A stretch of 64,000 bases of DNA from Paulinella micropora (Eukaryota > Cercozoa > Imbricatea > Euglyphida > Paulinellidae): assembly GCA_019918135.1 (NCBI GenBank), contig WBZZ01005995.1, positions 92,001 through 156,000 of the forward strand, given 5' to 3'. Positions 45,771-55,830 of the stretch are shown here, in pieces (within the stretch, counting starts at the first letter, position 1; every line of letters starts with the position of its first letter). Under the pieces are notes generated by a model that saw only the letters and a program-made list of their open reading frames with translations, made no database searches and was not told the DNA's origin. A program made the translations under genes and the position numbers.

Positions 45771-48374
45771 TTAGTTATGATTCTGGCAAAGCCCGTCTAA
45801 GATATGACGCGTGTCCTGCGGAATGGACCAGACCGCATTTAAAACTTCATTCAACTGCTGAGCTAGTCCTTTTCGGCACAGATTGCTAATACGCATAAGC
45901 CGTGCCAATCCGTGCTCGCTCGCCATTTCCAGCTGCGCCGCCAGCTTCGGGCCCTCGGACAGTAGTCTTTTCCAATCCTTCGGCTCCCAGGAGCCGAGCA
46001 ACTCCAGCAAAGGCGCCAGCGCCTGTTGGCGGCTCTGCAGGGCTTGGCGCGGAATGCACTCTGCGCCGTTGGCTAACAGTGTTAGATAAGACAGAGCCGC
46101 CAGTCCCTGCTGGGTCTTTTGTTTGTTAACTGCCGCGCAGAGCTCTCGGGCTTGCTGCACCAACTTCTGATTATTGCTGCACGCAAGCAACAGGGTATCC
46201 AAGAGACGAACCTTGACCACATCTTGACCACTCAGCACGTAGCGGTAAACTACTATGTACGAAGGATCCCAGCGCCCCAACAGGCACATTGGCTTGGCCT
46301 GGTCGGCTTGGCGGCAGAGCAAGCGTGCGTACCTCTGCATAAGCAACAATACCCTTTTCCACGCCTGCCCCGCCACGCGGCTGTTGTCCAGCATCAAGTA
46401 GTCGGTTAGGAGGCCATGGTCGTTGGACTGCGTGTAGCGGACCAGCCTTGCTTCAGCTTTGCCCTTGCTCAAGCTCAAGCTGAGCTTGAGGGCGCGCTGA
46501 AGCAAGCTACTGGCACTTTTGGCAAAGTCTAAACGAAGCTCTGGATTTTGCTGCCTCCTCTTTTGTGCCGACTTTAGAACGGACAGCATCTTGACAATCA
46601 CGTGTTCAGACTTGGGGATACGGACAGGCACTGAGCTGCCAACTTCACCTACCCCTACCCGGTTCTCCCAGAAAATCTTGACCCACTGGAGATAATAGCG
46701 GAGGCCAGAGGCTTCGACAAAGCCAAAAGTAGCAATGTTAGTGCGCCTGCACATCCCCGGGAGCTGCTTCCAAAACACCAACGTCTCGCCTCTGGCCTCC
46801 GCTCTGAGAACGTCAGGCCCTGCCGACCACGTCTGCAGTTGGGTCAGTAGTCCTTCCTGGATGTCACAGCTTTTTAGCCATTCTGGTACATGATGGCTTT
46901 TGAATTCTTGGAGCTTTTCAAGGTACGCAACCCAAGCCTTTCCTTTAGTTCGGCTGCATCGTCCACAAGCAAAGGCCTCGCTTAACAGGTCTAAGTACCT
47001 CTCCGCTGCAACCGTCGGGGCTGTTAAGCCCTGGTATAAATCGTGCAGCTGTGCAAAGACGGCTCTGCGAACCTGTGTGTTCTGTATTCGATGATAGCCC
47101 ACCAGCCCTGTCTTGGCTTCTACATAATGTTCGAGCAGCTCCGAAAAAGTGTAGTACGCCGGTTGTGCTTGGAAGTGCAAGTTAGCGACCAGCGAAATAG
47201 CGCTGCTGAGCAGCTGGGCTTGCGCGACGAGCGGAGCAGCTGCGCGTTCTAATTCTTTTCGCAGCACCGTGAGCCCGTCCTTAAAGGCCGGACGATTGTT
47301 TGCTTCTTCTAGGCGGGGCTTGGCGTTAGCTAGCAGGGTTGCCAGCATGCCAAGCGCTAGCCTCCCCGCAACCCCCGTGTTTGTCTGAGCCACGGGGTTT
47401 TCGTCCGACAACAGTTCCAGGGAACCTAGACTCAGCTCACTCGCCGGCGCGTTGTTTAGGCCCTCGTGCATATCTGCGTCTCCCAACAGAACGCGCGGCC
47501 GCCCTCCCGACACCAGCCCAGCCGACGGCTTGGCTGGTGTATTCTCATATACCAGAAAGTTACCCAACTGCAAATCAACCACCAGCGCGTCGCTCTCCGG
47601 TTCGGATGCGAGCCGTTTTACAAAAAGCTTCGCATACCTTTGGATTACCTCGTACGTAGCTTCCCAGGCCGATTGCCGTGCCTCGCTCGTTCGATCCAAG
47701 ACCTGGAGCCAAGCCTCTAGGTCATTTCTGGCATATTCGGCCCCGTCACGGAACAAATAAAATGCGCAGCCGCTTTCACCGGCGAGATTTGCCATGAGCA
47801 CTTTCGCATTCTTCGTTTTCTGGTTAACCTTTTCTATCTGCTCTTCAAGGTCTTTCTTGCAATCAACATGGCAGTGCTTAAGTGTACCACGACACCTGTC
47901 CTTCAAGTCTTTGAAAGTCTCTATAAAACTCTGGAGTTCAGCGTCTGTGATCCTTTGGTACCGAGAGTCTCTGGAGGCGCCAATCCCGGCGTCACGCAGC
48001 GCTTGGGCCCAACTTACGCGCGCATCTGCCACCGTGTCGTTTTCATAGGCAAGGAAACTCCAACGGTGTACATAATCCTGTGTGTGGGCGTCGTCGGGAA
48101 ACAAAACTATATTGTACGTGCCCTGTGCAAGCCAACACCGGGGGTCGACCGCTGCTTTAGTCTGCAAGGTACAGCTGCTGCAGCAGCTAGGGCCGGAGTG
48201 TTTTCTGGCCCTAGCTAACAAGATCTCTTTTAATCTTGTGCTCAATTCGCCGAGAAGGTTTTGTTCGGGGACTGGATCTTTGTCTTTACCAGTTTTAGCT
48301 TGCATGTGTGAGCTGGACTCGCGCGAGCTCGCGCGACCGCGGCGACGACGACGACGCTGGCCACTCTCAGACAT
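45771..48374 (-). CDS. large divergent kinase-fold-like protein, RS-like N-terminus
   Basis: 867 residues from ATG at 48374. The N-terminus (SGQRRRRRRGRASSRESSS) is arginine/serine-rich, a likely nuclear or RNA-binding tail. LAQGTYNIVLFPDD (82-95) could be a glycine-loop strand pair. LVVDLQLGNFLVYE (264-277) keeps Asp and Asn of the catalytic loop, and RVLLGDADMHEG (294-305) gives the DFG equivalent (GDAD). A second module at about 665-700 (MCLLGRWDPSYIVVYRY, then VRLLDTLLLA) again imitates catalytic loop and DFG. So two kinase-like modules in one chain, as in the protein at 8839. The VAIK lysine is not obvious. Function unknown. Confidence 0.75.
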   Translation of the reverse strand: MSESGQRRRRRRGRASSRESSSHMQAKTGKDKDPVPEQNLLGELSTRLKEILLARARKHSGPSCCSSCTLQTKAAVDPRCWLAQGTYNIVLFPDDAHTQDYVHRWSFLAYENDTVADARVSWAQALRDAGIGASRDSRYQRITDAELQSFIETFKDLKDRCRGTLKHCHVDCKKDLEEQIEKVNQKTKNAKVLMANLAGESGCAFYLFRDGAEYARNDLEAWLQVLDRTSEARQSAWEATYEVIQRYAKLFVKRLASEPESDALVVDLQLGNFLVYENTPAKPSAGLVSGGRPRVLLGDADMHEGLNNAPASELSLGSLELLSDENPVAQTNTGVAGRLALGMLATLLANAKPRLEEANNRPAFKDGLTVLRKELERAAAPLVAQAQLLSSAISLVANLHFQAQPAYYTFSELLEHYVEAKTGLVGYHRIQNTQVRRAVFAQLHDLYQGLTAPTVAAERYLDLLSEAFACGRCSRTKGKAWVAYLEKLQEFKSHHVPEWLKSCDIQEGLLTQLQTWSAGPDVLRAEARGETLVFWKQLPGMCRRTNIATFGFVEASGLRYYLQWVKIFWENRVGVGEVGSSVPVRIPKSEHVIVKMLSVLKSAQKRRQQNPELRLDFAKSASSLLQRALKLSLSLSKGKAEARLVRYTQSNDHGLLTDYLMLDNSRVAGQAWKRVLLLMQRYARLLCRQADQAKPMCLLGRWDPSYIVVYRYVLSGQDVVKVRLLDTLLLACSNNQKLVQQARELCAAVNKQKTQQGLAALSYLTLLANGAECIPRQALQSRQQALAPLLELLGSWEPKDWKRLLSEGPKLAAQLEMASEHGLARLMRISNLCRKGLAQQLNEVLNAVWSIPQDTRHILDGLCQNHN

Positions 48375-48584
48375 TTTCTTTACATCTTACACACACACCC
48401 TATAAGGGGGCGCCCCCCTGACGGGGTATATGTAAGGGGGGGGGGCGCCCCCCCCCCTCCCTCTCTTTCGTGACATTCTTTTTCTCCCAGCTGCTGTCCT
48501 CGGGGGATTTCTTTGGTCTTGTTTATATTTGTTCTTCCCCGACCCAAAAAAGTATCGAAACTAAGGAGCAAGGAACTCTCTTCT

Positions 48585-49604
48585 ATGTCAGACTTATCAG
48601 CCGACAGAAAAAATCCCCCGAGGACAGAAGAGGAAGTTGACTGCTTGCAGCAACTGCCGCTAATGATGTCACAGCACCCCTGGTACACCGCAGCGTTAAA
48701 CGTAGTTGACCAGGAGCTTGAAAAGCTCAACCAAGAACGCCAGTCTTGTGTGCGGGTCATTCGTGATACTCAGCTGAAGGCCTGGGCAACCTCGACTAAA
48801 GTCGAGGTTGCGGGTGGGCGCGAGAATCAGCCCTCTTGTCCTGCCACGCAGGGACTGCGACTGTCGATAGAGGATGCACAAAAGAAAAAACAGCAGCTGG
48901 ACTCACGGCTGGAAAGACTACAACAAATTAATATTGATCTGGAGAAGTTTCGAAGGCTGTTACAGTCAAGACTATCGCTGGCAAGGCAAAGGCTAGAAGT
49001 GGATCGGCAAGATCTGGCCAAGGCGCAGAAACAACAGGAAAACATCAAGCAGCTACTTTTGAGGTTAGTGGCACAAGCTCAAAAGGACCAGGCAAGGCTC
49101 AGCGTGCGGCACAAACAAGAGCAAGCAGAACTCGAGGCGCAGCGCCAGGAGGAGAAAGACACGCTCGTGGACGTGCACAAGCACGAACGACAAGAGCTCG
49201 AGCGGGTGTTGGAACGGTACGCACAAAAGCACCCAGAATCAGAGTCTAACGATTGGCAGGCCCTGCGTGGGGATGCTAACAGGAGCATGCTGGCGCAGCG
49301 GCAGCGGCTAAGCCAAGAACACCTCGAACAACAGCAGAAGCTAGCGCAGCGGCAGCTATGGCAGAGACAGCAGCTCGAGTCTACGTGCAAGGCGCGGCTA
49401 CAACTAATGCTGCGGCGGTGGCAGAAAGATCGCCTGTCGAAGTTGGAAGACTACAACCAGTCGGCGCAGACAAGAATTGCGAGTTTGCGGCAATATGAAC
49501 AGAGGCTGCTAGCGTGTCTTCGGCAACTGTCCCCGCGACAGGGTGCCGAGAAAGACGCGCCAGGGCAATACCCCTGCGCAGATTTCTTTTTAATAAAATC
49601 TTAA
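48585..49604 (+). CDS. long coiled-coil protein
   Basis: 339 residues from ATG at 48585 (MSDLSADRKNPPR); the open frame upstream starts at a non-ATG codon in spacer. From about residue 45 to 320 it is almost continuous coiled coil rich in Q, E, R and L (LDSRLERLQQINIDLEKFRR, QAELEAQRQEEKDTLVDVHK, LSQEHLEQQQKLAQRQLWQR). A structural or scaffold role is likely. Codons 68-76 contain a perfect DNA hairpin (48786-48811), odd inside a gene. The stop region carries AATAAA (TTTTTAATAAAATC). Confidence 0.8.
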   Translation: MSDLSADRKNPPRTEEEVDCLQQLPLMMSQHPWYTAALNVVDQELEKLNQERQSCVRVIRDTQLKAWATSTKVEVAGGRENQPSCPATQGLRLSIEDAQKKKQQLDSRLERLQQINIDLEKFRRLLQSRLSLARQRLEVDRQDLAKAQKQQENIKQLLLRLVAQAQKDQARLSVRHKQEQAELEAQRQEEKDTLVDVHKHERQELERVLERYAQKHPESESNDWQALRGDANRSMLAQRQRLSQEHLEQQQKLAQRQLWQRQQLESTCKARLQLMLRRWQKDRLSKLEDYNQSAQTRIASLRQYEQRLLACLRQLSPRQGAEKDAPGQYPCADFFLIKS

Positions 49605-49726
49605 CACCTGACTGTTAGGGACTCTTATTTCCACTGCAGTAAAAAGTATTAAAAAAATGATTTTTTTTAATTAAAAGTTTTTGAGAAAATGCCACCAAAC
49701 TTGACAACACAAAACTAATCTTCCCT

Positions 49727-49853
49727 CCCCCCCTTGCAGTTGGTCGCGGGGCGACCAACTGCAAGGGGGGGAGGGGAGAGAAGGAAGTGGGGATGGAAAG
49801 GAGGAGATACAAACCGCGGCTCTTACATAATTAATATGTAAGAGCCGCGGTTT
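49727..49853. terminator. two long perfect hairpins in one spacer
   Basis: CCCCCCCTTGCAGTTGGTCGC with its complement forms a 21-bp stem and GGG loop (49727-49771). AAACCGCGGCTCTTACATA with its complement forms a 19-bp stem (49811-49853). The first would end the upstream transcript. The second lies 37 bases before the next ATG, and a decayed half of it is repeated upstream of the gene at 52268 (TTATGTAAGAGCTGCAG near 52216). Confidence 0.7.
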
Positions 49854-49890
49854 TACAAGAGACCAAAACAAACAAACGTGTGTGGGCTGG

Positions 49891-52012
49891 ATGGAGCCGC
49901 CTGCCACGATCGACCCTAGCAGTCAGGTGTTAGAAGGGCGTCGAAGAACTATCATGCAGACCGGGCTGCGAGACAAGCTGTGCACAAATCACAGGAACCA
50001 AGCAGATCAAATCGTCACACACACTATGCCAGTCGAAACGTTGAAGGTATTTATCGAACGTTGGCGTCCTATCAAACTCAGACACCACCTTGCCGGCAAC
50101 GAACTGGTGGCAACTGATTTGGAGCTAGAGCTAGTTAAGAATAGCGCCAAATTTAACCAGAAGCTCAAAAACGTCTGGCCCCAAGGAATTCCTTGTTTCG
50201 AGCTCTCCCAAAAACAAGTCACAGCGCTGGCCACACTTGCTCCGCCCGCCCATGCTAGCTTGTCCAACGTGATTAGGCTGTCCCAAAGCAAACTGGTCCT
50301 CAGGCACGTAGCAGCTAATCTGTCAAGAGCAAGCCAGCCACTGCTGATTGGCCAGCTCGTTGATTATTTGCAGCTACGTAGCAACCTGCACCTAAGGGGA
50401 TTAGTGCCTCCAGTGTATGGCTTAGTATTCATACCCACTGGCACTACGTACGACAGTAAAGCTACCGACAGCGCCAAGAACTATTGGGTTGCTACAGAGT
50501 TGGTGGAGGGGCAGTTTAGTGAAGAAGAAACAACCTTGTTGGCGTACCGAGAATCCCCACAAAATCCTGGCGAAAGGCTTTTCCAGTCCTTGGTCCACAC
50601 GATGGTGAACGTTCTGGGACAATCACAGGTTTTGTTCTTTAATTGGACGCCGGAAGGAACGATTTACAGCCGGGAATCCCAACAGTTCTTGCTCAATGAC
50701 ATAGCACCCGAATTCTGTATGCAGCTCGATCCCGAAGTCACACGATACATTGACAACAAGCGCCTAGTACAGACAGCAAACTTGCTCAGCGCCGTGGCCA
50801 ATGGTTTCACGCGCCTGCGGCCAGACTATTTCCTAGTGCTTTGGAAAACGCTGTGTTTGTACGTGGAGTGGGACTAGATACAAATGTCTCCTGGCCTTTC
50901 ACTTAGCAGAGAGCTAAACATTATCGGCGAGTGGTGGTACGACGACCTATGCCAGAGCAAAGCTGGAGCACGAGGATACGACGGTTTCCTGTTTCGTGCC
51001 GCACGATATCTCAACCTACCAGTTTCTGCCCAAGGCGCTGTGAACTATTTTACCGCAGGCGAATCGCAGGCCAGGTTTTTGTACGCGAGCGCTTTCATCG
51101 CCAGGCACCCCAGCCAGCCCAACATGTTTCGGGTTCGCCCGGTGAATGAAATAGAAGCACTAGTGCGGAGTTATACCGCCTTTGACGCGCGCGACGTACG
51201 TTGCTTTATCAGTTTTCTTCTTCTCATCTGCCAAGACCGCGCTACGACTTTGCTATCCTGCGCTGGGCCCACGCGCCCAACGCAAGACGATGACGACGAC
51301 GTAATCGACATTACTCGGCAATCTAAATTCGCAGCACTTCGACGGGAACTAGCAAAAGAGCAGCTTGCCGTCAACCGCCTTGGCGAGTCGAAACAACATG
51401 CCCGTGCGGTCCAGGCACCATGCGCCATGTTTCAAGCAATGGTCGCTGACGTTGGCCAGACAGCGGTAAAAACGCTTCAGCACAAAAAACCAACCCCTTA
51501 CTGGTACGGGCAGGGAACTTGGGCGTGTAGGAGCTTTGCGCACCGCTCAAGAAAAGTGGCGCAATAGCTGGTTTACATGGTGGCTTCCAACGACGGCAAT
51601 GAACGAATTGAACGAATTGCAGCAAAGATTTTGGGGTGATTGGGTTATGCTGTTTTCTAGTTTGCAGGAGATCATGACGAATTCTAGCCCAAACAAGAAA
51701 GACCTGTTCACAGTGAAGCTGACGGAGTTCGGTAGGAAATACTCGGGTTTATTCTATACCAACGTACGATATTTTCCACCCAGCCATGCACTACAAATTA
51801 GACTAGAAAAAGTAGCAGACCTCAAAGAAAGTTTACAAGCGCTACTGCCTTGGGACTCTGTAGAGGCAGTGCTGTCATGGCTAGCTAGGCGGTCCATAAA
51901 GCATACACAACAGCAAGCTCTAGCTCTGCCAGAGCCTGCTGCAACGCTCGACGACTTGGCAGCAGTCGCCACAGCCGCGCCAAGAATGGCAGATCCACCC
52001 CCCAAAAAATAA
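49891..52012 (+). pseudogene. broken tandem copy of the kinase-like gene at 52268
   Basis: From ATG at 49891 (MEPPATIDPSSQVLEGRRRT) to the stop at 52012 this locus matches the intact gene at 52268 along nearly its whole length: RRQTIQQIG/RRRTIMQTG, ERWRPIKLRHHL, VATDLELELV, VWPQGIPCFEL, YWVATELVEGQ, LFFNWTPEGTIYS, GEWWYDDLCQSKAG. The coding sequence is no longer one frame; about two breaks are present. It is a recent tandem duplicate, since similarity extends into the upstream spacer (TATGTAAGAG...ACAAGA). AATAAA overlaps the end (52015), and a hairpin at 52067 follows. The pieces might still be expressed as short proteins, but a decaying copy is the simpler reading. Confidence 0.8.
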
Positions 52013-52066
52013 GCTCAATAAAAACTCGTAAGTAACATATATCCCGGCAAACTAGCTTGGAAAAAA

Positions 52067-52091
52067 AGTTTCCAAAGCAAGTTTGGAAACT
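52067..52091 (+). terminator. hairpin after the broken copy
   Basis: AGTTTCCAAA pairs with TTTGGAAACT around GCAAG (10-bp stem), 55 bases past the stop. The outer bases (ACTAGCTTGG / AACTAGCTAGG) are direct, not inverted, repeats. Poly-G and A-rich spacer follows to the next gene. Confidence 0.5.
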
Positions 52092-52267
52092 AGCTAGGCA
52101 CAAATATTCACCACTCCTTCGGAAAAGGGAGGGGGGGGGAGGGAGGAACGGCAAGAGGGAAGAAAAAAAGGGTGCAGGAGGGGGGGGGGGGCAAATACAA
52201 ATTGTAACTACTGCAATTATGTAAGAGCTGCAGCTTACAAGAAAAACAACAAGAACAACAACACACG

Positions 52268-54424
52268 ATGGTGGAAGAGCCGCAGAGCAAAGTCCGCAGG
52301 ACCGATCAACAGACGGTAGTAGACGGGCGCCGACAAACTATCCAGCAAATCGGACTGCTAGACAAGCTATGCGAAGGCCACCGGATCCAAGCAGCAGAGA
52401 TCGTCAAGGGTTTTATATCACCCGAAAAGGTGGATGGATTCATCGAACGTTGGCGTCCAATCAAGCTCCGACACCACCTTTCCACCGACACACTGGTGGC
52501 GACTGATCTGGAGCTCGAGCTGGTTAGAAATAGCGCCAAATTTAAACAAAAACTCCAAAGCGTCTGGCCAAACCAAATTCCTTGCTTCGATCTCTCCAAA
52601 GCACAAGTCGCAAAGCTGGCCAACCTTTCCGCCGACGATGCTAGCTGGGACACTGCCATTAGGCTGGCCGACAGCAATTTGGTTCTAAAACACGTAGCAG
52701 CTAATCTATCAATGAACAAGCCAATGCTGATTGGCCAGCTCATTGATTATTTGCAGCTACTGGGACACCTACAAACACAGAAATTAGTGCCTAAGGTGTA
52801 TGGCCTGGTATTCATAGCCGATGATGACGCGAACGACAACAAAGCGCAAGCAGTCAGTGCCGCCAACGACAGCAAAGCTACCTACAGCGCCAAAAACTAT
52901 TGGGTTGCTACAGAGCTTGTAAAGGGGCAGCACACTGGGAAAGAGACAAACTTGTTGACGTACCAAGAATCCCCGGAATTTCCTGGCGCAAATCTTTTCC
53001 GGGACTTGGTCGACGCGATGTTAAAGGCTCTGGGAGAATCACAAGTTTTGTTCTTTAATTGGACGCCAGAAGGAACGATTTACAGCAACGACTCCCACCA
53101 GTTCTTGCTCCGGGATGTAGCACCCGAATTCTGTATGCAGATTGATTTCGACGCCAGCCCATACAAAAACAACACGGAAGTAGTAAAACTAGCTAACTTA
53201 CTCAGCGTTGTGGCCAATGGTCTCACGCGCCTAGCGCCAAGCTATTTCCTAGTGCTCTGGGACAAGCTACGTGTACACGTGGAAAAGATGCTAGAGTCTC
53301 CTAATCTTGTACTTAGCGAAGCACTGACCATTGTAGGCGAGTGGTGGTACGACGACCTGTGCCAGAGCAAAGCTGGGATACGAGGATACGACGGTTTCCT
53401 GTTCCGTGCCGCACGATATCTCAGCGTACCACCACTCGCAGGCGGCGGTGTTAGCTACTTTAGCACAGGCCAGCCCAAGGCAAGGTTTTTGTACGAGAGC
53501 GCCTTCATAGACAAGCACCCCAGCAACCCCGACATGTTCCGGTTTCGCAAGAGCGACGAAATAGAAGAATTAGTGCGAGCTTATCCCAGCTTTCGCGCAC
53601 ACGATGTACGTTGCTTTATCAAGTGTCTTCTTCTCCTTGTGCGAGCCCGCGCAACATCTTATCTATCTCTTTCGCGCACGCACCCAACCCAAGACGATGA
53701 AGTGATCGACATTACTATCGAAAGGCAATTCCTAGCGCTTCAGAAGAAAATAGAAAAAGGGCAAAGTGTCGTCGAGCAGCTACAAAAAAAATACGACAGT
53801 TTGGGGACACAAAAGGAGGAGGCCCAGTCGCCCAAGGCAATGCTTGAAGGAATGGAGAAGGACGTTTTGAAAGCACAAAAAAAACGCTTAAGCAAAAAAA
53901 ATCCACACAACACTACTGAGGCCAGAGAACTTAAGCGTACAGAAGCTTTGGACCTAGCTCGAATCAATTGGGAAGCTAAGTGGAAACAGTGGTGGAAAGA
54001 AACGAAGGAGCTTGCCACGGTACAGAAAATATTTTGGACGAACTGGGATACTCTGCTTCGTACGTTGCAAGGCATTATGACAGACTCTATGAGAGCAAAG
54101 GAGTTCCGGCTTAAGCTGGAACTGAAGCATTTCCGTACACCGTACTTGCAGTGGTTTGATACAAACGTAAACAAGTTGCCAGACAGTTATGCGGTGCCTA
54201 TTATACGGGAGAAACTTAGAACAGCGCAAATGGAACTGGTTGAGGCCCTAGGACGCTTACAAGAGCTACTGCCTTCTCAGACTTTAGAGACGATGGCGTC
54301 GTGGGACGTAGGGCTAGCAAGGCGCTCAGAACAGCAGACGCAACGGCAGCCACGACGTTCAGAGCCTACTTCAGCGCTCCACACCCTCGCCGATATCGCC
54401 ACCCGCTCTAAAAGAAAGGACTAG
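52268..54424 (+). CDS. kinase-fold-like protein, intact tandem copy
   Basis: 718 residues from ATG at 52268. Layout: basic/charged head with a QQTVVDGRRQT segment; KVYGLVFIADD ... NYWVATELVKGQ as strand-hinge (176-222); FRDLVDAMLKALGESQVLFF as helix E; NWTPEGTIYS (264-273) in place of the HRD loop; and FLLRDVAPEFCMQ (279-291) at the DFG position. Neither the HRD aspartate pattern nor a glycine loop is seen, so a pseudokinase-like fold is the best reading, and it rests on pattern order, not identity. After about residue 400 the chain is helical, with a coiled coil at 480-520 (FLALQKKIEKGQSVVEQLQK). TCAGAAC-rich end; poly-C spacer with hairpins follows. Confidence 0.75.
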   Translation: MVEEPQSKVRRTDQQTVVDGRRQTIQQIGLLDKLCEGHRIQAAEIVKGFISPEKVDGFIERWRPIKLRHHLSTDTLVATDLELELVRNSAKFKQKLQSVWPNQIPCFDLSKAQVAKLANLSADDASWDTAIRLADSNLVLKHVAANLSMNKPMLIGQLIDYLQLLGHLQTQKLVPKVYGLVFIADDDANDNKAQAVSAANDSKATYSAKNYWVATELVKGQHTGKETNLLTYQESPEFPGANLFRDLVDAMLKALGESQVLFFNWTPEGTIYSNDSHQFLLRDVAPEFCMQIDFDASPYKNNTEVVKLANLLSVVANGLTRLAPSYFLVLWDKLRVHVEKMLESPNLVLSEALTIVGEWWYDDLCQSKAGIRGYDGFLFRAARYLSVPPLAGGGVSYFSTGQPKARFLYESAFIDKHPSNPDMFRFRKSDEIEELVRAYPSFRAHDVRCFIKCLLLLVRARATSYLSLSRTHPTQDDEVIDITIERQFLALQKKIEKGQSVVEQLQKKYDSLGTQKEEAQSPKAMLEGMEKDVLKAQKKRLSKKNPHNTTEARELKRTEALDLARINWEAKWKQWWKETKELATVQKIFWTNWDTLLRTLQGIMTDSMRAKEFRLKLELKHFRTPYLQWFDTNVNKLPDSYAVPIIREKLRTAQMELVEALGRLQELLPSQTLETMASWDVGLARRSEQQTQRQPRRSEPTSALHTLADIATRSKRKD

Positions 54425-54595
54425 TCATTGTAATCCAAAAAGCTGCCGATCCCTACCTAGCGCGTGTTGCTGCGCCATTGACTCGGCAGCCGAAGGAGCT
54501 TAGAATTCCGGGCCCGGCTGTGTGTGCGCACAACAAAGAGACTTGTATTTTTAATTAAAGCTTGGGTACTTGAGCGATTGGCCCCCCCCCCCCCC

Positions 54596-54709
54596 GCCTA
54601 ACCTGTTAGGCCAGGGAGAGGACGGAAAGGCTGCAAGGGGGCGACCCCCCCCCCCCCTACCTGAAGCCAACCCCTGGCCTGGCGGGCTCTCGTCTGGTTG
54701 GCCTCAGGT
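54596..54709. terminator. nested inverted repeats
   Basis: CCTAACCTGTTAGG (54596-54611) is a small stem. GGCCAGGG pairs with CCCTGGCC, and ACCTGAAGCCAACC pairs with GGTTGGCCTCAGGT (54659-54709, one mismatch). The spacer 54425-54757 also has two poly-C runs and TTTTTAATTAAAG (54549), and no gene. Confidence 0.5.
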
Positions 54710-54757
54710 CTTTTTAGTCACTAAAGCCCGAGAAGTGTGAGAGAGGGCCCGTGGACC

Positions 54758-55769
54758 ATGTCCACAGTCACTACTACCCCGGCGCTTGTCAGTCGCGGCT
54801 TGTTTATCTTATTCGAGGGTTTGGATCGCACGGGCAAGTCTACGCAAGTCGATCTGCTGGTGCCTTGGCTACAAAGCCAAGGCAAGGAAGCAGTGGCCAT
54901 GCGGTTCGCGCCTTGCTATCTCCAACAGAGCTAGCTAGAACGCTTTTTTTCGTGCCTTGTGTGTTACATACTCCCCCCCCCCCCCCAAAATACGTAGTTT
55001 CCCCGACCGAGGCACCCGGATTGGGAAAATTATCGACGCTTACCTAACTTGCAAGGCTCAGATCGATGATCATGCTATCCACTTGCTCTTCGCCGCCAAC
55101 CGCTGGGAACAGTCGGGTCAAGAGGAAGTGGGGGGCTCAGTGTGTGTATGTGTGCATGTGCACGTGATAGCTTCCATAGTCGCTCTGCTGGAGAAGGGTA
55201 CTTCAGTGGTCGTGGATCGCTACTCCTACTCTGGCGTCGCCTTCTCGGCAGCGAAAGGGTTGGACCCGAGCTGGTGCTTTTCTTCTGAAGTAGGTCTCCC
55301 GTCACCTGACTTGGTATCTTAACTCACTCCTCGACACACAGTGTCCGCATCTTCCCAACCCTGCTGCTACAGACGATGATGCGTCTGTAGGTGCTATTCC
55401 TGCAAATGCCTCTGCAGGAAGCCGCCAGACGGTAAATAGTGTTTTTGATCTATTGTGCGCGTTTGGCCTGCGCAAGTGCTCATATCAATGCGTGCTTTTG
55501 CAAGTGACGCGCACAATGGCAACGAGCGCTATGAGACAAAAGAGATGCAGCAAAAGGTAGCTGCCCAGTTCGAATCTCTGCAGAAGCAGGCGGAGTGGAA
55601 GATTATAGATGCTTCTGTCACTCCCAAGGAAGTACACGCGCAGATCACGCCTTGGGTCCTCGGCGCCCTTGCGCAAGGCACGCACAGAGCCCCCATTCAA
55701 TATATCAAGACGCCGGCTCACTTGCGCAAGCAGGAAGGTCTGCTCCAGGAGCAGGCCTCTCGAACGTAA
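54758..55769 (+). CDS. tmk: thymidylate kinase, eukaryotic type, five exons
   Basis: dTMP kinase makes dTDP from dTMP. Exons by eye: 54758-54903, 54998-55116, 55171-55313, 55391-55431 and 55505-55769. All four introns begin GT and end AG (GTTCGC..TACGTAG, GTCAAG..GTGATAG, GTATCT..TCTGTAG, GTAAAT..TGCAAG) and are 94, 54, 77 and 73 bases long. The exons total 714 bases, 237 residues. Motifs: P-loop FEGLDRTGKSTQ, MRFPDRGTRIGK, HLLFAANRWEQ, VVVDRYSYSGVAFS, VGLPSPDLVLFLQ and the LID RRDAHNGNERYE, all as in animal/fungal enzymes (human length 212). The C-terminal 25 residues are extra. Such intron density suggests recent capture from a eukaryote. ATTAAA follows the stop. Confidence 0.9.
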
Positions 55770-55830
55770 ACTTACAGTTTTTTTTATTAAAGCTCGACCA
55801 AGTCTTACACTCTGGTGCTAATTTTGCAAA

